From Riemerella anatipestifer ATCC 11845 = DSM 15868 (GTDB lineage Bacteria; Bacteroidota; Bacteroidia; Flavobacteriales; Weeksellaceae), in NCBI RefSeq assembly GCF_000252855.1, contig NC_017045.1, forward strand, positions 2,100,088-2,164,087: a DNA stretch of 64,000 bases, given 5' to 3'. The notes below the pieces were generated by a model. It made no database searches. It saw only the letters and a program-made list of their open reading frames with translations, and was not told the DNA's origin. Made by a program: the position numbers and the translations under genes. Positions 17,409-26,106 of the stretch are shown here, in pieces. The number at the start of each line of letters is the position of its first letter. Position 1 is the stretch's first letter.

Positions 17409-18416
17409 ATGGATTGGTATTTGGGTAATTATTGGTATGCATTATTGATGCTTTTGTTACCATTATTGGGTTATCTTTTGTTTCGTTATTTAAAATGGAA
17501 AGAAAGGGTGAGAGGCTATTTTGCAGATGAACGCTTTCAGAGTACATTATTTGAAAAAACAAAATGGTATCCTAAGTTTTTCTTGGTGATGTATTTTGTG
17601 GCATTTTTGTTTTTAATTTTTGCGATGATGGATTTAATAGGTGGTAAAGAAGAAATTAAAGTACAGCAAAAAATGAATAATGTGATGTTTCTTGTAGATA
17701 TTTCTAATTCTATGAATGCTCAAGATGTTGCTCCAGATAGACTTTCGTTAGCGAAAAATATTGTAATATCATCTATGCAAAAAATGACTAATGATAGAGT
17801 AGGGTTAGCCGTTTTTGCGGGAGAGGCGTTTTCTGTAATGCCATTAACTACGGATTATTTGGCGGCGGAATCTTTTGTGTCTGGTTTGGAAACTTCGGTG
17901 GTCTCTACGCAAGGGACAGATTTCTATAAAGCAATGCAGGTGGCGGTTTCTAAATTTAAGGCGGTTTCTAAGGGTTCTGGTAGAATAGTATTGATAAGTG
18001 ATGGTGAAGATAACGAAGGCAATGAAGCTGCAGCAATAAAAGAAGCTCAATCTAATGGAATACAAGTTATTACCGTAGGTGTAGGTACAGAGGAAGGTGC
18101 TCCAATTCCCGAATATATTTTTGGACAATTGATGGGATATAAGTCTAGCCTAATGGGAGAAACGGTAATTTCTAAAAGACAAACTCAGGCTTTAATAAAT
18201 ATTTCTGAAAAGACAGGAGGTGTTTATATTGATGGTAACCATATAGATAAAGCGGTTGATGGGATTTTAGAAAATCTTAAAAAGCAATCTTCCACAACAG
18301 AAAGTTTTGTGAAATCTCAAACGGGGGTACATTACTATCAATACTTTTTGGCGGCGGCTTTGCTCTTATTTTTTATCATTTATTTAACAAATCCTAAGCG
18401 AGATTTTAACATTTAA
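17409..18416 (+). CDS. batB: BatB, membrane-anchored VWA protein
   Basis: 335 residues from the ATG, chosen over a GTG one codon upstream. Two N-terminal helices are followed by a VWA domain with MIDAS (LVDISNSMNAQD, TQGTDF, LISDGEDNEGNE) and a final transmembrane helix (YYQYFLAAALLLFFIIYL). Paralogous to BatA just upstream. BatA and BatB are thought to form a periplasmic-face complex with the TPR protein BatC. Confidence 0.92.
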   Translation: MDWYLGNYWYALLMLLLPLLGYLLFRYLKWKERVRGYFADERFQSTLFEKTKWYPKFFLVMYFVAFLFLIFAMMDLIGGKEEIKVQQKMNNVMFLVDISNSMNAQDVAPDRLSLAKNIVISSMQKMTNDRVGLAVFAGEAFSVMPLTTDYLAAESFVSGLETSVVSTQGTDFYKAMQVAVSKFKAVSKGSGRIVLISDGEDNEGNEAAAIKEAQSNGIQVITVGVGTEEGAPIPEYIFGQLMGYKSSLMGETVISKRQTQALINISEKTGGVYIDGNHIDKAVDGILENLKKQSSTTESFVKSQTGVHYYQYFLAAALLLFFIIYLTNPKRDFNI

Positions 18417-18438
18417 AATCGTTATTTTTGCATAGTAA

Positions 18439-19200
18439 ATGACTAGGAATCTATTTATTAGTTTTTGTTTAACTTTCTTTTGTATCTGTATCTTGCAAGG
18501 GCAGGGTAGTTATAATGCTTTGTCCTATAAGGGAAATAGAGAATATGATTCTAAAAACTATGATAAAGCCTCGTCTTACTTCTTAGAGGCTATTAAAAAG
18601 AAGCAGGATTTTGGAGGTTATTATAATTTAGGCAATACTTTGTATAAGAGAGAAATGTATTCTGAAGCAAAGGCAGAATATCAGAAAGCCTTATCTCTAG
18701 CAAAAACTAAGGAAGATAAAATGGCTGCTCTGTACAACTTAGGCAATGCAGAAATGAAGGCTCAAAATTATGATAAAGCCGCTGAATTTTATAAGAAAGC
18801 TTTACAACAAGACCCTTACAATGAGTCTATAAGAAAGAATTATAATATTTCTAAGTTAAAACAAAAGGAGAAGAATCAATCAAAATCAAATAATAAATCT
18901 CAAAATCAAAATTCGGAGCAAGATAAATCACAAGATAATCAGCAAAAAAAATCTGAACAAGAGTCGCCTCAAAACTCAGATAAAAATAAAAATGGTGGAG
19001 CTAATGAGAAAGATAAAGGTCAGGGTACAGGACAGACGCCTAAACCTGATAATAACAGCTCTGAAAATAAAAGAGGAATGTCTAAGGAAGAAGAAAATAG
19101 AATTATGCAACGCTTGGAAAGCAAAGAGCGTGATGCTGCACGAAGAATTCTTAATAAAAATTCATACATAGACCCCAAAAGTAATGAAAAGGATTGGTAG
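18439..19200 (+). CDS. batC: BatC, TPR protein
   Basis: 253-residue secreted protein. A signal peptide (LFISFCLTFFCICILQGQG) is followed by two to three tetratricopeptide repeats (about residues 30-140), with the repeat phrase YDKA..Y appearing twice. The C-terminal half is low-complexity, rich in Lys, Gln, Asn and Ser, ending in a basic segment. A -7 box (TATTTTTG, 18423-18430) sits 8 nt before the ATG, so an internal promoter may add to read-through from batB. Confidence 0.88.
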   Translation: MTRNLFISFCLTFFCICILQGQGSYNALSYKGNREYDSKNYDKASSYFLEAIKKKQDFGGYYNLGNTLYKREMYSEAKAEYQKALSLAKTKEDKMAALYNLGNAEMKAQNYDKAAEFYKKALQQDPYNESIRKNYNISKLKQKEKNQSKSNNKSQNQNSEQDKSQDNQQKKSEQESPQNSDKNKNGGANEKDKGQGTGQTPKPDNNSSENKRGMSKEEENRIMQRLESKERDAARRILNKNSYIDPKSNEKDW

Positions 19201-19205
19201 CTATA

Positions 19206-20894
19206 ATGCGTAAGGAGTTTTGGAGTATATTACTATTCTTATTGTCCGTAAAATTGTACGGGCAAGTCTCTTTTTATGCAGAAACTAATACCAAAGAAGT
19301 CAAAGCAAATGAGCCTGTATTATTTACAATAATGCTAGAGCTTAATGGTAACGAATACAGACAAGAGTCTCTGATAAGGTTGCCCGACCTTTCAAAATTT
19401 GAAGTTCTAAGCGATGGTTCCTCTAGAAATACTTTCTTAGACCCTGATAAAAATATTACGGTAGATCAAATTATTTATCAGATTTTGATAGCACCCAAAA
19501 AAACGGGGAAAGTAAAAGTAGGTAGTGCACTTGTAACGGTAAATGGGAAAATATATAAAACAGAACCGTTTGAAGTATCTGTGACGGGAAGAGAGGCGTT
19601 GAGTAATAATAAGATTTCTGATGATATTCAACTAAAACTACAGGTTAAAAGTCACTCTGTTTATCAACATCAAGGAGCGGTGGTAGAGCTCAAAGCGTAT
19701 GCTAAGAATATAGACTATTTTCAAAGAATCCATGATATTAAACTTCCAAAAGATGGGGATAATAGGTTTTACCTTGTATCAGGAAGATCAGATGATATAG
19801 AACCATTAGAAGGGAATATACTTTTGTCTCAAGTGTTGGGAGTGTATGTAATGTTTCCTGAAAAATCTGGACAGGTGGAGCTTCCTAAAATTTCTGCTGA
19901 GGTAGCAGGAACGGGGAAAGATGAGGTTATTTATTCTAACTCAAAAAATTCTATAAGGGTTAAGCCTTTACCAAAAGAGGCTCCTGTTGGGTTCAAAAAT
20001 GCAGTTGGTCAGTTTGAAATAGCATCTGATAGTGTTGTAAAAGAGGTAAAAAAGGGAGTACCGTTTTATTTTACGGTGCGTTTAAAAGGGGTAGGGAATT
20101 TGGATAGGTTGCAATTTCCTGCACTTGTATCAAACAAAGACTATAGGGTTTATCCTCCAAAAATCACAAAAAATATAGCCGTTACCCAGCACGGAATGAA
20201 GGGGAGTTTAGTTGCTAAGTATTTAGTAGTGCCTAATGTACTTGGTGATATAAAACTAGAGTTGGAGCCTTTGGTTTATTTTGACCCTAAAAAAGAATCT
20301 TATCACACATTAGAACTTAATGAAGTGAATGTGTTGGTAGCTTCCGATAGTTTAGATAAAGCAAAAACTAACACTTTGGATAAAGTGATAGACAATACCA
20401 ACTATGTCTTAGAAACCGTACAACTTCCTAAAATTAAAAATGAAACTTTTAAAAGCTCTGAAAATACTAAATGGTATCTTCTAGGAGGGTTACTATTGTT
20501 AAGTAGTTTTTTAGGAGGTTTTTTATTGAGTAAGAGATTGAAGAAAAATGGTAATGCAACTGATGTAAAATCTGATTTGAAAGTACAACACTACAGTATA
20601 ATTGATTTTGAAGATGATTACAGAGTTCTCAGAGAATCTTTGGAGTATAAAAACTATCCAATGTTTTTTGATACTTTTGATAAAATGAAGATAAAAGTTC
20701 AGCACTATTTTAACACAAACAGTATCAATATCCAATCTGTGATAGAGGAGAAGAAAGGATATTTTATAGCTGAAGAATACAGGCAATTGGTTTCTAATAT
20801 AGAAATAGAAAAGTACGCTCCTGTGAAAGACGAAGAGCAACTAAATGAACTGTATTACAAAATCATCAATTTACATAATAAGATGATGGTATAA
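19206..20894 (+). CDS. batD: BatD, large periplasmic Bat protein
   Basis: 562 residues from the ATG of MRKEFWSILLFLLS; an upstream TTG inside batC is less likely. A signal peptide ends at YGQ. A long beta-rich periplasmic region follows (VSFYAETNTKEVKANEPV onward), then one helix near 425-445 (WYLLGGLLLLSSFLGGFLL) and a cytoplasmic tail of about 110 residues. Length and layout fit BatD. It closes the operon that starts at 13602. Confidence 0.88.
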   Translation: MRKEFWSILLFLLSVKLYGQVSFYAETNTKEVKANEPVLFTIMLELNGNEYRQESLIRLPDLSKFEVLSDGSSRNTFLDPDKNITVDQIIYQILIAPKKTGKVKVGSALVTVNGKIYKTEPFEVSVTGREALSNNKISDDIQLKLQVKSHSVYQHQGAVVELKAYAKNIDYFQRIHDIKLPKDGDNRFYLVSGRSDDIEPLEGNILLSQVLGVYVMFPEKSGQVELPKISAEVAGTGKDEVIYSNSKNSIRVKPLPKEAPVGFKNAVGQFEIASDSVVKEVKKGVPFYFTVRLKGVGNLDRLQFPALVSNKDYRVYPPKITKNIAVTQHGMKGSLVAKYLVVPNVLGDIKLELEPLVYFDPKKESYHTLELNEVNVLVASDSLDKAKTNTLDKVIDNTNYVLETVQLPKIKNETFKSSENTKWYLLGGLLLLSSFLGGFLLSKRLKKNGNATDVKSDLKVQHYSIIDFEDDYRVLRESLEYKNYPMFFDTFDKMKIKVQHYFNTNSINIQSVIEEKKGYFIAEEYRQLVSNIEIEKYAPVKDEEQLNELYYKIINLHNKMMV

Positions 20895-20908
20895 TCATTT
20901 TTTATTCC

Positions 20909-20916
20909 TATTTTTG
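20909..20916 (+). promoter_or_regulatory. -7 box before the MarC gene
   Basis: TATTTTTG fits TAnnTTTG. A GTG that would extend the next gene upstream begins inside this box, which supports the ATG at 20937 as the true start. Confidence 0.5.
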
Positions 20917-20936
20917 TGCCCAAAAATGTAATACAA

Positions 20937-21539
20937 ATGGAGTTTTTAGAAGAATTTTCACTTAAAGAGTCAATGACGAGTTTCATGGTATTGTTTGCGG
21001 TAATAGATATTATCGGTTCTATTCCTGTTATTGTATCATTAAGGAAAAGGTTTGGTCATATAGAGTCAGAAAAGGCATCTATAGTATCGGGTATTCTAAT
21101 GATTTCTTTTCTTTTTATTGGAGATAAAATTTTGCAATTTATTGGGGTAGATGTTAACTCATTCGCAATAGCAGGGGCGTTTGTTATTTTTGTGATTGCT
21201 TTAGAAATGATTTTAGGAATTGAAATCCACAAGGCAGGAGAGGTTAATGCAGCTTCCATAGTTCCTATTGCATTTCCTTTGGTCGCAGGAGCAGGGACGC
21301 TAACTACTACTCTTTCGTTAAGAGCAGAATATCATATTGTAAATATTATTATAGGTATATTACTCAATATTTTAGTGATTTATCTTGTACTTAAATCTGC
21401 TAACTGGTTAGAGAAAAAACTTGGAGATGCTACACTTATGATTTTCCAAAAGGTGTTTGGGATTATATTATTAGCTATTTCTATAAAACTATTTACAGCT
21501 AATTTTGCACAACTAATAGCAAATTATATCAATATCTAA
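20937..21539 (+). CDS. MarC-family integral membrane protein
   Basis: 200 residues with six hydrophobic segments. It carries the family's conserved features: FAVIDIIGSIPVIVSL in helix 1, IVPIAFPLVAGAGTLTT in the middle, and a C-terminal helix (FGIILLAISIKLF). MarC proteins are inner-membrane proteins whose function is unsettled; an early link to multiple antibiotic resistance was not confirmed. The small membrane protein at 21548 follows by 8 nt. Confidence 0.9.
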   Translation: MEFLEEFSLKESMTSFMVLFAVIDIIGSIPVIVSLRKRFGHIESEKASIVSGILMISFLFIGDKILQFIGVDVNSFAIAGAFVIFVIALEMILGIEIHKAGEVNAASIVPIAFPLVAGAGTLTTTLSLRAEYHIVNIIIGILLNILVIYLVLKSANWLEKKLGDATLMIFQKVFGIILLAISIKLFTANFAQLIANYINI

Positions 21540-21547
21540 AAAGTGAT

Positions 21548-21748
21548 ATGAGTATGAAACTAGTATATAAAATATTTTTAGGATTATTTATTGTATTTAT
21601 AGGTCTTAACCTTTATGCAATAGATTGGGAATTAGGATTTATGGATAATGAGAATACCAAGTTTGTATTTTCTATTTCTGCGGCGTTGTTGGGAGTGCTT
21701 TTAGTTTTTGTACTCAATACATGGAGTAAACTGTCTCCTAAAAAATAA
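21548..21748 (+). CDS. Small two-helix membrane protein
   Basis: 66 residues with two transmembrane segments (YKIFLGLFIVFIGLNLYAI and FVFSISAALLGVLLVFVL) and a basic C-terminus. Not recognised. It is 8 nt after the MarC gene and before a strong terminator, so it is probably the last gene of a two-gene unit. Confidence 0.65.
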   Translation: MSMKLVYKIFLGLFIVFIGLNLYAIDWELGFMDNENTKFVFSISAALLGVLLVFVLNTWSKLSPKK

Positions 21749-21753
21749 AATTG

Positions 21754-21786
21754 AAAGAGGGCTTTTCAAACAGAAAAGCCCTCTTT
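21754..21786. terminator. Bidirectional terminator
   Basis: AAAGAGGGCTTTT pairs perfectly with AAAAGCCCTCTTT around a 7-nt loop, followed by a T-run. It serves both the MarC unit and the convergent aroB. Confidence 0.88.
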
Positions 21787-21791
21787 TTTAT

Positions 21792-22835
21792 TTACTTCTC
21801 TAAATTTCTGTAGTAATCAAGTGCAGAAATTACTTGTTTTTCTTCTACTTTATAATCAAATAAGCAACTACCTATCCCATTGATGAGTGCGAAATTAACA
21901 ATACCATTTTGGTTTTTCTTGTCGTTTTTCATTAAGGTTATAATGTTGTCGTTAGAAAATTCTTTTATAGAAATATAGGGGTAAAAACGAAGCAAATGTT
22001 TCTCTATATTATGATAAGTTTCGTTATCTATAAGCCCTTCTGTAAGGGCAAGGTAGCTTTCTGTAATCATACCTAGTGCTACGGCTTCACCGTGAGGGAT
22101 AGGCTTTTCTAGTGCCATAAAAAGGCTTTCTACAGCGTGTCCAATAGTATGTCCAAAATTGAGCGTTTTTCTTACATTTTGTTCCTTGAAGTCTTTATTT
22201 ACGACCTCTTGTTTTATTTTCATAGAAGTTTCTATAAAGGGAGCAACACTTTCTGGAGTGAGTTCGCTAATAGAGCTTAGAACGTCCCAATGTTGTCTAT
22301 CAGCTATGAGACCATGTTTCAGCATTTCTGCAAAGCCACTTCTTAGCTCAACAAAAGGTAATGTTTTCAAAAAATCCGTATAAACAAATATCTGTTCAGG
22401 AAGTGCAAAAGTCCCCACGATATTTTTAAGGTATTGGTGGTCTATCCCTGTTTTTCCGCCTATGGAAGCATCACACATAGAGAGGAGCGTGGTTGGGAGG
22501 TTAATAAAACTAAAACCTCGTTTGTAAGTAGAAGCAATAAAACCACCTAAATCACTAATAACACCACCGCCAAGGTTAATGAGTAATGATTTTCTATCTA
22601 CTTTAAAATCCGATAGTATCTCCCAAATCTGTACGGCTGTACCGATGTTTTTATTCTCCTCACCAGCTTCTATTTCTACAATTTCAAAATGAATATCGGT
22701 TCGTAAATTTCCTAGAAGAGTGGGGAGGCAATATTCGTGAGTGTTCTCATCTACCAAGATGATAATTTGGCTTGGTTGGGTCTTTTCTAAAAACTGATTA
22801 AGACTACTAAAATCGGAATCTAAACGACTAATCAT
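21792..22835 (-). CDS. aroB: 3-dehydroquinate synthase
   Basis: 347-residue NAD- and metal-dependent enzyme. It cyclises DAHP to 3-dehydroquinate in the shikimate pathway. Signatures: LLINLGGGVISDLGGFIAST (NAD site), FINLPTTLLSMCDASIGGKT, FAEMLKHGLIAD, and the zinc ligands in LNFGHTIGHAVES plus a later HGEAVALGM. Full length for the family. Single gene with its own convergent terminator. Confidence 0.96.
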   Translation of the reverse strand: MISRLDSDFSSLNQFLEKTQPSQIIILVDENTHEYCLPTLLGNLRTDIHFEIVEIEAGEENKNIGTAVQIWEILSDFKVDRKSLLINLGGGVISDLGGFIASTYKRGFSFINLPTTLLSMCDASIGGKTGIDHQYLKNIVGTFALPEQIFVYTDFLKTLPFVELRSGFAEMLKHGLIADRQHWDVLSSISELTPESVAPFIETSMKIKQEVVNKDFKEQNVRKTLNFGHTIGHAVESLFMALEKPIPHGEAVALGMITESYLALTEGLIDNETYHNIEKHLLRFYPYISIKEFSNDNIITLMKNDKKNQNGIVNFALINGIGSCLFDYKVEEKQVISALDYYRNLEK

Positions 22836-22896
22836 AAGTGCTAAATTTCAGCAAAGATAACTATATTTTTGGAGTAGATATTTTAAAATAGAGCTT

Positions 22897-23376
22897 TTAA
22901 AAAGATGATACTATCAAGTTGAAAATTCTAAAAATGCCATAATCCATAAAATTCATACTCCAAAGGATAACTAAAAATACTAATAGAATAATGGTTTGTT
23001 GTTTTTTATCAAATCTCCTCCAATACGAAGTAATGGTATAATACAATAGAAAGACACTGCTTGGAAAGTTAATAACCCTAAGTATGTAACTTTGTTGAAT
23101 ATCTTTATCACAATGAAGGCTAAACGCGTCAATTATATTAAAAGCTGATAAGCATAATACCACAATAATAATTGATATTATTGGGATATCATCAAAGAAT
23201 AATTTATGCACAACTAACAGTAAAACAGAACAGAGAAACGGTATAATCCAAACATGTACGGCAGCTAAGCTATAGATACGGATATAAAAGTCAAGAATTC
23301 CTATTCCCCAAATAATAAAAGAAGAGAGAATTAGATTTTTAATAAAATGATAAGTAAAACCTAAGTTAATTTGCAT
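22897..23376 (-). CDS. Hypothetical multi-pass membrane protein
   Basis: 159 residues with about five hydrophobic segments, the first near residue 15 and the last at QTIILLVFLVILWSM. No recognised family. It lies 61 nt upstream of aroB on the same strand, in an AT-rich gap. The helices and sensible start support a real gene, but no function can be given. Confidence 0.6.
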   Translation of the reverse strand: MQINLGFTYHFIKNLILSSFIIWGIGILDFYIRIYSLAAVHVWIIPFLCSVLLLVVHKLFFDDIPIISIIIVVLCLSAFNIIDAFSLHCDKDIQQSYILRVINFPSSVFLLYYTITSYWRRFDKKQQTIILLVFLVILWSMNFMDYGIFRIFNLIVSSF

Positions 23377-23540
23377 TTAATAATATGTTGTTTGTTATTG
23401 TAAAGTCATTTTCATCACAGCTAAATTATAAAAATAAATTAAACTCTATTGGCTTATTTGGAGTATTTGCTATTATCAACGATTATTTAAAAGGAACTAA
23501 ATTTTAATAAAGAAATTAGTTTTAAATCGAATAAATTAGA

Positions 23541-23548
23541 TAAATTTG
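23541..23548 (+). promoter_or_regulatory. -7 box of the proline dehydrogenase gene
   Basis: TAAATTTG fits TAnnTTTG and lies 25 nt before the ATG at 23573. Confidence 0.5.
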
Positions 23549-23572
23549 CCGTCATATAAAAAACAACTAATA

Positions 23573-24745
23573 ATGAGTCTTTTTAACGATACCAAAGTCG
23601 CTTTTGCAGATAAAACAACAGAACAGCTAGAGAAAGCAAAGTGGATGTTTACTATGATTAAGTTTCCACAATTGACTAGTATAGGGATAAACCTTCTTAA
23701 CTTTAGTATTAAAAATAATTTCCCTTTTGTGGAGGGGGTTGTCGAAAAAACATTATTCCAACAGTTTTGTGGTGGCGTTACTAGAGAGCAAAGCCAGAAA
23801 GTAGTTAATGAGATGTATCAGCGTCATATAGGCAGCATCTTTGATTATGCCATAGAAGGTAAAGAAGAAGAACAAGCCTTTGACCATACTTGCGAAGAAA
23901 TAAAACAAAATATTCTATACGCTGCGGGGAATCCTGCCATTCCTTTTGTAGTTTTTAAACCAACAGGATTTGGGAGGTTAGATTTATATGCAGAAGTTCA
24001 GGCGAAAAAAGAGCTAACAAGTTCAGAAAAAGAAGAGTGGAGCAGGGTAGTGAAACGCTACGAAGAAGTTTGTCAGTTAGCATACGACAAAGGTGTGATA
24101 GTAATGGTAGATGCCGAAGAGTCTTGGATACAAACAGCCGTAGATGATTTGGTAAACGAAATGAAATCTCGTTATAATAAGGAGAGAGCCATTGTGTGGA
24201 ATACCATTCAGATGTATAGAACAGGAAGATTGGAGTATCTAGCCGAAGACTTAGAAAGAGCTAAATCTAAAGGTTACTACTTAGGCTACAAATTTGTGAG
24301 AGGGGCTTATATGGAGAAAGAAAGAGAAAGAGCAGAAAAAATGGGCTACCCATCACCTATCCAACCAACAAAACAGGCTTCTGATGATAATTATAATGCG
24401 GGGATAGATTTTGTAATGACGAATTTAGACAAAGTTTCGGCGTTCTTTGGAACTCACAACGAGAAATCTACGGAGCTAATAATGGATAGAATGAAAGAAA
24501 AAGGGCTACCGAATGACTTCCAACAAATCCATTTTGGACAACTGTATGGAATGAGTGATAATATCACTTACTATCTAGGAAACCAAAAATATAATGCATG
24601 TAAATATCTGCCTTACGGTCCAGTGAAAGATGTGGTGCCATACCTTACGAGAAGAGCTCAAGAAAACACTTCCGTGGCAGGACAAACGGGTAGAGAGCTA
24701 TCTCTAATAGAAAGAGAACTGAAAAGAAGAAAAACAGAAAGATAA
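23573..24745 (+). CDS. Proline dehydrogenase
   Basis: 390-residue FAD enzyme that oxidises proline to pyrroline-5-carboxylate, the first step of proline catabolism. The start is the ATG after the promoter, giving MSLFNDTKVAFADKTTEQL as in flavobacterial homologues. Motifs: FVVFKPTGFGRLDLY, VIVMVDAEESWIQ, YKFVRGAYMEKERERA, AFFGTHNEKSTE, and the FAD-contacting C-terminal segment YLTRRAQENTSVAGQ. It is a stand-alone PRODH rather than a fused PutA. Confidence 0.94.
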   Translation: MSLFNDTKVAFADKTTEQLEKAKWMFTMIKFPQLTSIGINLLNFSIKNNFPFVEGVVEKTLFQQFCGGVTREQSQKVVNEMYQRHIGSIFDYAIEGKEEEQAFDHTCEEIKQNILYAAGNPAIPFVVFKPTGFGRLDLYAEVQAKKELTSSEKEEWSRVVKRYEEVCQLAYDKGVIVMVDAEESWIQTAVDDLVNEMKSRYNKERAIVWNTIQMYRTGRLEYLAEDLERAKSKGYYLGYKFVRGAYMEKERERAEKMGYPSPIQPTKQASDDNYNAGIDFVMTNLDKVSAFFGTHNEKSTELIMDRMKEKGLPNDFQQIHFGQLYGMSDNITYYLGNQKYNACKYLPYGPVKDVVPYLTRRAQENTSVAGQTGRELSLIERELKRRKTER

Positions 24746-24763
24746 AATCTATCCAAGATATAC

Positions 24764-24801
24764 AAAAAAGCCAAAGTAAAGCCTTTTACTTTGGCTTTTT
24801 T
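24764..24801 (+). terminator. Intrinsic terminator after proline dehydrogenase
   Basis: A 17-bp perfect stem (AAAAAAGCCAAAGTAAA with its complement) and a 4-nt loop ending in a T-run. Confidence 0.88.
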
Positions 24802-24860
24802 ATTTTAGAGCAGGGTTATTAGGTTAAAGTTGTACTTGTTTCAAAAAAAAATTTGTTTCT

Positions 24861-24892
24861 TTTGGATATTCAAAACCTAAGGTCTATATTTG
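24861..24892 (+). promoter_or_regulatory. Promoter of the met operon
   Basis: TTTG-N20-TATATTTG matches the flavobacterial -33/-7 consensus and lies about 30 nt upstream of the riboswitch. Confidence 0.7.
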
Positions 24893-24920
24893 TGCTGTAT
24901 TTGTACCTTAACATCATCGG

Positions 24921-25027
24921 AAATGTTATCAAGAAAGGCGGAGGGACTAGACCCTGTGAAGCCTTAGCAACCCTTTCATCAAGAAAGAAGGTGCTACATT
25001 CTACCTATTTGGGGATAGATAACTAAA
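24921..25027 (+). ncRNA. SAM-I (S-box) riboswitch
   Basis: Contains the S-box core: GGCGGAGGGACTAGACCC, then TGAAGCCTTAGCAACC, and AAGGTGCTACATTCTACC. The closing helix P1 pairs GTTATC (24925-24930) with GATAAC (25018-25023). It lies between the promoter and split metH, so high SAM should lower methionine synthesis. No clear terminator follows P1, so control may act on translation. Confidence 0.9.
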
Positions 25028-25092
25028 AGATTTCTACTTTACCTTTTGAGCTTTCTTTTTAACATTTCAATGATTTTTTAAACTTTATTGAA

Positions 25093-26106
25093 ATGGAAAC
25101 TAATATATTTAATCAGCTCGATGCCTTGCTCCAAAAAAGGATACTTATTTTGGACGGTGCTATGGGCACTATGATACAACGGTATAATTTTACCGAAGAA
25201 CACTATCGTGGCGAACGCTTTAAAGATTGGGAGCACCCTGTTAAAGGGAATAACGACTTGCTATCCCTCACACAGCCACAAGCCATAGAAGAGATACACC
25301 GCCTATATTTGGACGCAGGGGCAGACATTATAGAAACCAACACCTTTTCTAGCACTACCATTGCAATGGCAGACTACGCAATGGAGTCTTTGGTGGAAGA
25401 ACTCAATTATGAATCGGCTAGAATTGCTAAAAAACTTTGTGAAGTTTACACCGAAAACAATCCAGATAAACCTCGTTTTGTGGCAGGGGCAATGGGACCT
25501 ACTAACAGAACGGCATCGTTGTCTCCAGATGTTAATGACCCAGGGTATAGGGCAATTACCTTTGAAGATTTAAGAAAAGCCTACAAGCAACAGGCAAAAG
25601 CATTACTAGAAGGTGGTGCTGATATTTTACTCGTTGAAACCATCTTTGATACGCTTAACGCCAAAGCCGCTTTGTTTGCCATTGATGAGTTGGCGGAGGA
25701 GAGAAATACCAAAATCCCCATTATGGTATCAGGTACAATTACCGATGCGTCTGGGAGAACCCTTAGTGGACAAACAGCGGAGGCTTTTCTTATCTCGGTT
25801 TCTCATTTAGACTTGCTGAGTGTAGGGCTTAATTGTGCCTTGGGAGCTAAGCAGCTTACGCCTTATTTACAGGCTTTGTCAGAACATTCCAACTTTTACA
25901 TTTCGGTGTATCCTAACGCGGGGTTGCCCAATGCTTTTGGAGCGTACGATGAAACGGCAGAGCAAACGGCAGAGCAAGTTAAAGAGTATTTAGATAAACG
26001 GTTAGTCAATATCATTGGGGGCTGTTGTGGTACAACGCCAGAGCATATCCGTGCCATTGCCGAATTGGTACAACATTATGAACCTAGAAAACTTAATCTC
26101 GTATGA
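25093..26106 (+). CDS. metH: Methionine synthase, homocysteine-binding module (split MetH)
   Basis: 337-residue module matching the N-terminal barrel of cobalamin-dependent methionine synthase. It activates homocysteine through zinc. The zinc ligands are the Cys of [11 protein letters not shown] (about residue 247) and the Cys pair in [11 protein letters not shown] (about 313). N-terminal [14 protein letters not shown] is diagnostic. The pterin, cobalamin and activation modules are on the next gene, whose ATG overlaps this stop (ATGA). Splitting after this module is a known arrangement in Flavobacteriia. Controlled by the SAM riboswitch. Confidence 0.95.
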   Translation: METNIFNQLDALLQKRILILDGAMGTMIQRYNFTEEHYRGERFKDWEHPVKGNNDLLSLTQPQAIEEIHRLYLDAGADIIETNTFSSTTIAMADYAMESLVEELNYESARIAKKLCEVYTENNPDKPRFVAGAMGPTNRTASLSPDVNDPGYRAITFEDLRKAYKQQAKALLEGGADILLVETIFDTLNAKAALFAIDELAEERNTKIPIMVSGTITDASGRTLSGQTAEAFLISVSHLDLLSVGLNCALGAKQLTPYLQALSEHSNFYISVYPNAGLPNAFGAYDETAEQTAEQVKEYLDKRLVNIIGGCCGTTPEHIRAIAELVQHYEPRKLNLV